From positions 1-21,391 of IMG/VR virus record IMGVR_UViG_3300005528_000235: a stretch of DNA of 21,391 nucleotides, one strand, 5' to 3'. Both the position numbers and the translations under genes were made by a program. Each line of letters opens with the position of its first letter. Within the stretch, counting starts at the first letter, position 1. Source of the stretch: a virus. This document shows, one piece after another, positions 17,878 through 21,391 of the stretch. The notes beneath the pieces are model-generated. The model had not been told where the DNA came from. It did no database searches and worked only from the letters and a program-made list of their open reading frames with translations.

Positions 17878-18248
17878 CGCACACCAGCAGGTAGCATTGA
17901 CAGCTCAGCAATACAACTATGGATTTCATTGATTAGATCGTTGGCTACTTCCTTGCAGTTTGAGCGTGGCTGCAATGAACAGGTGAACCATTTAGGGTGC
18001 CCATAGGCTCCACCCGTGGAGCTGTTGTCCCCGGTTTGGTAGCCCCAGTCAATCGTTGCGTCAATGAAGTTGAACGTGCAGCCGATTGTTACGTCAAGCC
18101 AGGGGGAGTCACCTTCACAGTAGTCGGGTGATTGCTTGAAGTCTGCTCTGAGAGTTTTCCAGTCAGTATCTTTCTTGATAGCAACCAGAAGCTCACACAG
18201 TTCGCGGCGAAGTTTGGGGATCTCGCCAAGGATTGTCAGGTTAGCCAT
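17874..18248 (-). CDS. Conserved-type phage protein with WGYQTGDNSxTGGAYG (124 aa)
   Basis: The ATG at 18248 has AGTAGG 5 nt upstream. The helical start (IPKLRRELCELLVAIKKDTD) precedes DVTIGCTFNFIDATIDWGYQ, TGDNSSTGGAYGHPKWFTCS, then a helix (NCKEVANDLINEIHSCIAEL). The YQTGDNSxTGGAYGxPxW signature is a pattern I associate with phage accessory proteins; function unknown. A conserved Trp/Tyr/Asp surface could be a ligand site, but that is inference. Confidence 0.82.
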   Translation of the reverse strand: MANLTILGEIPKLRRELCELLVAIKKDTDWKTLRADFKQSPDYCEGDSPWLDVTIGCTFNFIDATIDWGYQTGDNSSTGGAYGHPKWFTCSLQPRSNCKEVANDLINEIHSCIAELSMLPAGVR

Positions 18249-18249
18249 C

Positions 18250-18480
18250 TCAACCTACTGGTGTAACTGCGTTTGCATAAATAACAGAATCAACGACTTC
18301 CAATGGATCTATTCTGTATGTCTTCTCATTGAACACAGCTTGGACCTTGACGCCATGCGCAAGGGCAAGGCAAATTGCCTCACGAAGAAAGGAGCCAATG
18401 TCACAACCAGCTGGAGCGAGCACGCGAACAAAGTTAATAGACAGATCGCGGCTGTTCAGAGTAGATGAATTGTTCTTCAT
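18250..18480 (-). CDS. Conserved-type phage protein (76 aa)
   Basis: The ATG at 18480 (MKNNSSTLNSRDLSINFVRV) is chosen over a longer frame that would overlap the preceding gene by 80 nt. It lies 4 nt after the preceding stop. FVRVLAPAGCDIGSFLREAI, CLALAHGVKVQAVFNEKTYR, then IDPLEVVDSV is a strand-helix-strand layout; a similar P-G-xDI-FL-EAI...V-VxFN--xYxIDP pattern is found in small phage proteins. Function unknown. Confidence 0.75.
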   Translation of the reverse strand: MKNNSSTLNSRDLSINFVRVLAPAGCDIGSFLREAICLALAHGVKVQAVFNEKTYRIDPLEVVDSVIYANAVTPVG

Positions 18481-18484
18481 TGAA

Positions 18485-18832
18485 TCAAGCAGCGTAGAGA
18501 TCAGAGAAGTTACCAAGATCAAACTCTTGGCGTTCGCCATTGGCAATCGCAACAGCGGCAGCAGCAATCAACTTACTACGATTGTGAATCAGCCACTGAG
18601 TCTTAAAGCCATCACGTCCAGGAAACGCAGACCAGAAGTGCTGCGTTGCGTAGTCAATGCAGCAAGCAGTGGCAAGTGGCAGGTAGCTGTTAGGCTTGCT
18701 TGTTTTGTAGATAGACTCAAGCTCGCGCCTGAGCTTGTTCCAAGCATTGCCGTCAGCATTTTCAAGCGTGACGATCAGAACATTTAGACACTCAGGAAAC
18801 AACTGAGCATCAAGATGCGTAGCAAGAGTCAT
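18485..18832 (-). CDS. Hypothetical protein, first gene of operon 3 (115 aa)
   Basis: The ATG at 18832 (MTLATHLDAQLFPECLNVLI) is about 100 nt downstream of promoter copy 3. Helical overall: LNVLIVTLENADGNAWNKLR, SKPNSYLPLATACCIDYATQ, then LIHNRSKLIAAAAVAIANGE. No motif recognised. No ribosome-binding site is obvious, and the start could be an earlier ATG at 18856, but that lies in the tandem-repeat leader. Confidence 0.7.
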   Translation of the reverse strand: MTLATHLDAQLFPECLNVLIVTLENADGNAWNKLRRELESIYKTSKPNSYLPLATACCIDYATQHFWSAFPGRDGFKTQWLIHNRSKLIAAAAVAIANGERQEFDLGNFSDLYAA

Positions 18833-18851
18833 GCAGTAACTTTGGCAGAAG

Positions 18852-18896
18852 CTCAAGCTAGAAACTCAAGTTAGAAACTCAAGCTAGAAACTTAAG
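18852..18896 (-). repeat. Three 13-bp tandem repeats in the operon 3 leader
   Basis: The plus strand has CTCAAGCTAGAAA, CTCAAGTTAGAAA and CTCAAGCTAGAAA in tandem from 18852 to 18890, with a partial fourth unit (CTTAAG) to 18896. On the transcript this is TTTCTAGCTTGAG repeated. Single copies of the same word (AAGTTTCTAACT) occur at the matching place in leaders 1 and 2, so it is an expanded version of a shared leader element. Confidence 0.8.
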
Positions 18897-18907
18897 CGGT
18901 GGCACGC

Positions 18908-18964
18908 GAGGCGCACCTCTCCCCGCGCTTGATGCCATGATAGCACATTTTATACGGGGCGCAA
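18908..18964 (-). promoter_or_regulatory. Promoter cassette copy 3, drives operon 3
   Basis: On the minus strand: TTGCGC (18964-18959), a 16-nt spacer, TATCAT (18942-18937), GGCATCAAGCG, and then a GAGG/CCTC hairpin around TGCG (18919-18908). The -35 is weaker than in copies 1 and 2 and the upstream GTTAC pair is not conserved, but the region after -10 is the same. Operon 4 ends about 50 nt upstream, without a clear terminator. Confidence 0.75.
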
Positions 18965-19014
18965 GTCGATTTTTAACATGCGTTTACACGCCACTTCCTG
19001 TAAGATACGGGTGA

Positions 19015-19029
19015 GTCTCACGGTGAGAC
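19015..19029 (-). other. Perfect hairpin overlapping the stop codon
   Basis: GTCTCACGGTGAGAC forms a 6-bp stem with a CGG loop. It covers the TGA stop (19018-19020) of the last operon 4 gene. No T-run follows on the minus strand, so it may modulate termination or mRNA decay rather than end transcription cleanly. Confidence 0.4.
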
Positions 19030-19191
19030 GGGCCTGCTGGCGATACTACCGCCGCAGTTGTCGCACTTAAGGGGCAGGCCCGTGCGATTAACTTGATCGC
19101 CAATCACAAGCCAGCTTGCATCTAACGCAAACTTCTCGCGCTCGGTTCGGCAGCAGTCAACGCAAATCTTTTTGCGCTGGATAGTGAACAC
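19018..19191 (-). CDS. Zinc-ribbon-type protein, last gene of operon 4 (57 aa)
   Basis: CVDC (residues 10-13, with a further cysteine next to it) and CDNC (residues 43-46) with flanking basic and aromatic residues make a four-cysteine zinc ribbon. The GTG at 19191 follows the upstream stop at a short spacing and has AAAGG about 9 nt upstream; a longer frame to 19263 is open but overlaps the previous gene. The GTG lies in one copy of the dispersed GGATAGTGAACAC word. Function unknown; DNA or RNA contact is likely for such a fold. Confidence 0.65.
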   Translation of the reverse strand: MFTIQRKKICVDCCRTEREKFALDASWLVIGDQVNRTGLPLKCDNCGGSIASRPVSP

Positions 19192-19195
19192 ATAC

Positions 19196-19438
19196 CTAAA
19201 CCTTTGCCCGGTTACGGAAATGGTGTCGGTTAGTCTTAGGGTCTGGGATGCAGCCGTCATCAATACTATCCTTGATTCGTTTGTAAAGCTTTTTCATGCG
19301 CAGTTTACACTCTTCCCATGCCTCTTGTTTTGGTGGGTTGTCACCATCCCAAAGCATGGAAATGTAGTGAGGACCGGCACGATACAGAAACTTGATGCAG
19401 ACAAGAAGCAGACGCTTCTCAAAGTTGGAGAACTCCAT
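19196..19438 (-). CDS. Basic helical protein (80 aa)
   Basis: The ATG at 19438 (MEFSNFEKRLLLVCIKFLYR) is chosen over the much longer frame, whose N-terminal part mirrors the gene at 19419-20126; an ATG at 19444 is equally possible. It is helical and basic: ECKLRMKKLYKRIKDSIDDG, ending DPKTNRHHFRNRAKV. The basic tail could contact nucleic acid. Function not recognised. Confidence 0.6.
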   Translation of the reverse strand: MEFSNFEKRLLLVCIKFLYRAGPHYISMLWDGDNPPKQEAWEECKLRMKKLYKRIKDSIDDGCIPDPKTNRHHFRNRAKV

Positions 19439-20126
19439 TGTCATCAGGCAGGTGTTCGTTAAGCATGGACTCGATCTGTTTCCAGTCAACAGCTTTCTCG
19501 ACATTTGCAGAAGCTTCTGCGCGAATGTCGGCAAGCTCTGGCGCATCAAACTCTTTACTGAGGATGCTGCAGAACTCTGCCATGAACATTTCGTTGCGCA
19601 TGGACTCAAGCCGGTCAGCTACAGTGATCCCCTTCCGCTTCGTTGTCGAGCGTGGATAATTGTTGATAGTGAACAGCTTATGAATGCAATTATCAGGATC
19701 AAGCAGCGCATTGATCTGGGCATCGTTTAGCCCGACCTGCTTCGCTTGAATGACGATTTTCGCTTTAGCAACATTGTGCAGCGAAACACGCCAGGTAACT
19801 TCGCGCTTAATCAGCTTGTAGAACGAGTTGTAGACATTGATCTTTCGGCTCAGCTGGTTGAGCTTGGATTCAATGTGCTCCCTATCCTGACTGCTAGCAT
19901 GTGCAGCTTTTTGCAGCTCGATCGTGAACTCGTTGACAGCCTTGAACATGGACTGCCGATCACAATAAATTTCGTGATACAGCGTTCGCAGATCGTCAAC
20001 ATGGATGGTCGCCAGCTCGGTCACATAAACAGTGCGACCAAGCGCTTCGCTCTGAATGCGAAATGCGTGAGGCTTGCGATTTTCTGGATTGTCGTCGTGA
20101 TGAATGGCTTTGCTGGATGTTTGCAT
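19419..20126 (-). CDS. Long helical / coiled-coil hypothetical protein (235 aa)
   Basis: ATG at 20126, 4 nt after the dNMP kinase stop. The first 50 residues are soluble and mixed; residues 50-120 are predominantly helical (DDLRTLYHEIYCDRQSMFKA, EFTIELQKAAHASSQDREHI), then a basic stretch (FYKLIKREVTWRVSLHNVAK, AKIVIQAKQVGLNDAQINAL). The C-terminal half is acidic and helical. It may be a dimeric structural or DNA-associated protein. No family is recognised; length and frame support a real gene. Confidence 0.72.
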   Translation of the reverse strand: MQTSSKAIHHDDNPENRKPHAFRIQSEALGRTVYVTELATIHVDDLRTLYHEIYCDRQSMFKAVNEFTIELQKAAHASSQDREHIESKLNQLSRKINVYNSFYKLIKREVTWRVSLHNVAKAKIVIQAKQVGLNDAQINALLDPDNCIHKLFTINNYPRSTTKRKGITVADRLESMRNEMFMAEFCSILSKEFDAPELADIRAEASANVEKAVDWKQIESMLNEHLPDDNGVLQL

Positions 20127-20130
20127 GTAA

Positions 20131-20682
20131 TCAGCTAATGATTTGTTTTACGGATTCGTACAGATCGTCAAGCGTGCCATTGTTGTCAATGACGTGATCC
20201 CAGTCAGCAAAAGAAGATAGCTCTACGTCCGACTGGTGGGTATCGCTCAGGGAGCTGCGATCATTTTCGCGATGAACATGAACAAGTAAAAACTTCTTAC
20301 TCATGAGCAATGCGGCTTCATTGCGAAACCGCATGTCGTCAACAACGATCGGATACTTGCTTGAATGGCGGTCAAACTTTTGTTCAAACGCATCCAGCCA
20401 AGTTGTTTCCTTGACAAGACTGCGGCCCCATTCTGTGCCAAGCGTGCGGGCAAGATGCCTGTAGCTTTTGCCAACGCCAGGGATGGGCGTTTCTTTTGCT
20501 TCGTAGCAATAGTGCTCAATGTCCTCAATGTTGAGGCCGTGGTGCATCAAGAAAGTTTCCACCATCTCAAGCAAAGGAGATGCGAAACTCAGGGCCTGAT
20601 AGCCATGGCAATGAACAAGGTAGTGGGCAATAGTTGATTTACCCTGTTGCGGCGTTGAACTCCAGAGAGCGATGTGCTTCAT
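20131..20682 (-). CDS. Deoxynucleoside monophosphate kinase-like protein (183 aa)
   Basis: It belongs to the P-loop nucleotide monophosphate kinases that phages use to phosphorylate dNMPs for DNA synthesis. Residues 9-17 (STPQQGKST) are the P-loop, with Ser9 where Gly is usual. Residues 75-87 (RHLARTLGTEWGR) with W95, VVDDMRFRNEA (113-123) and the ending DNNGTLDDLY (166-175) match the dNMP kinase pattern as I know it. The ATG at 20682 shares ATGA with a 40-residue membrane-peptide gene. The altered P-loop Gly may be tolerated; activity is not established. Confidence 0.85.
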   Translation of the reverse strand: MKHIALWSSTPQQGKSTIAHYLVHCHGYQALSFASPLLEMVETFLMHHGLNIEDIEHYCYEAKETPIPGVGKSYRHLARTLGTEWGRSLVKETTWLDAFEQKFDRHSSKYPIVVDDMRFRNEAALLMSKKFLLVHVHRENDRSSLSDTHQSDVELSSFADWDHVIDNNGTLDDLYESVKQIIS

Positions 20683-20801
20683 TTGATAATCTTTGATGTG
20701 TAGTAGACCAGCAAAATGACTGCACAGACGACAGCAGCGGCTAAACCGGCAACTATTGTGGCCAGCAGTGAGATTTGTGCTACCTGAATGGCATTTTCCA
20801 T
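20679..20801 (-). CDS. Single-pass membrane micropeptide (40 aa)
   Basis: This short gene lies directly upstream of the kinase. ATG at 20801; its stop overlaps the kinase ATG as ATGA. The product (MENAIQVAQISLLATIVAGL then AAAVVCAVILLVYYTSKIIK) has a long hydrophobic helix over residues 8-35 and a basic end (SKIIK), so it should span the inner membrane with the C-terminus inside. The first codons contain TGAATGGCATTT on the plus strand, one copy of the iteron core. Function unknown. Confidence 0.7.
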   Translation of the reverse strand: MENAIQVAQISLLATIVAGLAAAVVCAVILLVYYTSKIIK

Positions 20802-20897
20802 ATCCGGCTGTCTAAGGTAGATGTATGCAAACAATAAGGAACACAAAAATGGTTACTACCAGCAATAAGATCATTGCCACGCTGACAGGATCAGCCA

Positions 20898-21170
20898 TCA
20901 ACCCAGCTCCCGAAACGGGCTTGAATGGCCGCCCAGGAGATCGACTGCCTCCAGCTCCCGGAAGTACCGGCGGCGGGCTTGGTGGGCCAGCTGGGCGCGG
21001 CTCAGGGCCTCCAGGTGAAAGGGGTTCGCGTCTTGAATGGTCGCCGGAGCCGGACCGCTCCTCTCGGCCAGCGCATCAGCCTCTTTTTCAAGAATCAGAG
21101 CCTCTGCGCCATACAAGTGAGCGCGAGCCGTGATGCAGTTACGCAGCTTGACTGACAGTTGATAATCCAT
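20898..21170 (-). CDS. Helical charged protein (90 aa)
   Basis: The ATG at 21170 (MDYQLSVKLRNCITARAHLY) is chosen; a TTG at 21179 with GGAAACG just upstream is an alternative. Nearly all helical: GAEALILEKEADALAERSGP, then LEALSRAQLAHQARRRYFRE. Its DNA is clearly more GC-rich than most of the window, like its upstream neighbour, so the two may have a separate origin. Function unknown. 96 nt separate it from the membrane-peptide gene. Confidence 0.6.
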   Translation of the reverse strand: MDYQLSVKLRNCITARAHLYGAEALILEKEADALAERSGPAPATIQDANPFHLEALSRAQLAHQARRRYFRELEAVDLLGGHSSPFRELG

Positions 21171-21387
21171 TTGGTTCAATTCGTTTCCAGTGATAACCAG
21201 CGCATGTTCCGCCGACTTTCATCGCTGAATGGATGCCCTGAGACGTTGCAAAAACATCCCTGGCGGCGGCGGTGACGCTTTCGTAGATGCGACCGCTTTC
21301 GACGGCCTGAACCATCTTACCAGATCCACGGGGTTTCGGGAAGTTCTGGGCGATGAAATCCGCAAGATCCTCGTCCTCCAGGAGCAT
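21139..21387 (-). CDS. NUMOD-like module protein, possibly partial
   Basis: The first ATG is at 21387, four nt from the window end, and the frame stays open beyond it, so the real start may lie outside. The segment AVESGRIYESVTAAARDVFA then TSQGIHSAMK...AGYHWKRI (residues 28-69) matches the pattern of NUMOD1-type DNA-binding modules (YxSxxxAAxxxxxxxxxIxxAxxxGxxxxGYxW) often found at the end of HNH homing endonucleases. If the gene extends into an endonuclease upstream, it could be mobile. No HNH residues are present here. Overlaps the next gene by 32 nt. Confidence 0.55.
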   Translation of the reverse strand: MLLEDEDLADFIAQNFPKPRGSGKMVQAVESGRIYESVTAAARDVFATSQGIHSAMKVGGTCAGYHWKRIEPNGLSTVSQAA

Positions 21388-21391
21388 AAAA

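Noticed and set aside
18860-19017. Intrinsic terminator for operon 4 in this gap
   Set aside because: Only the short hairpin at 19015-19029 is present and it lacks a following T-run, so no terminator was called.
20825-21133. Plus-strand 102-codon ORF rich in Pro and Gly
   Set aside because: Antisense to 20898-21170 and 21139-21387; its low-complexity composition is the reverse of the helical minus-strand proteins.

Overview
The window looks like part of a tailed-phage genome, or possibly a phage-plasmid, with a Gram-negative-type host. The evidence is long runs of very short, tightly packed or overlapping ORFs, a phage-type deoxynucleoside monophosphate kinase, a small-terminase-like DNA-binding protein, many small proteins that resemble recurrent phage proteins of unknown function, and several close matches to sigma-70 promoters. 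No integrase, transposase, CRISPR array, ribosomal gene or capsid/tail gene is recognisable. The host cannot be named from this sequence. All family assignments are by eye and memory; no search was run.

Layout. (1) 19-2270, plus strand: seven translationally coupled genes of unknown function, most with good Shine-Dalgarno sites, including a zinc-ribbon protein and a 31-residue membrane peptide. (2) 2268-3053: a convergent, gene-free stretch with a candidate folded RNA (15-bp closing stem), tandem G-rich repeats with canonical G-quadruplex patterns, and hairpins, one of which should end the opposing minus-strand unit. (3) 3054-4042, minus strand: two unknown genes behind a clear promoter at 4117-4145. 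(4) 4200-5252: about 1 kb of non-coding repeats, ending in 16 iteron-like units (mostly 17-bp spacing, TGAATG core) that abut a small RepL-like winged-helix gene at 5251-5601. (5) 5896-6719: the small-terminase-like gene with its own promoter and a 12-bp palindrome.

(6) 6728-19000, minus strand: three operons of small genes. Each starts at a copy of the same promoter cassette (about 10.70, 15.57 and 18.95 kb): a -35/-10 pair, an identical GGCATCAAGCG initial region, a hairpin at the start of the leader, and a TTTCTAACT-type leader element. The first operon ends in a strong intrinsic terminator at 6728-6762. These look like early, host-takeover style operons. One product (12597-13007) resembles, from memory, the Csx20 ring-nuclease family. 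A tRNA-like element sits in the largest internal gap. (7) 19018-21391, minus strand: a further operon with a zinc-binding protein, a coiled-coil protein, dNMP kinase, a 40-residue membrane peptide and a partial gene with a NUMOD-like module.

The parts that may form an undescribed system are the iteron array with its adjacent winged-helix protein (candidate origin or autoregulated replicon), the repeated promoter-leader cassette that should co-regulate about 30 small genes, and the candidate phage ring nuclease in one of those operons.
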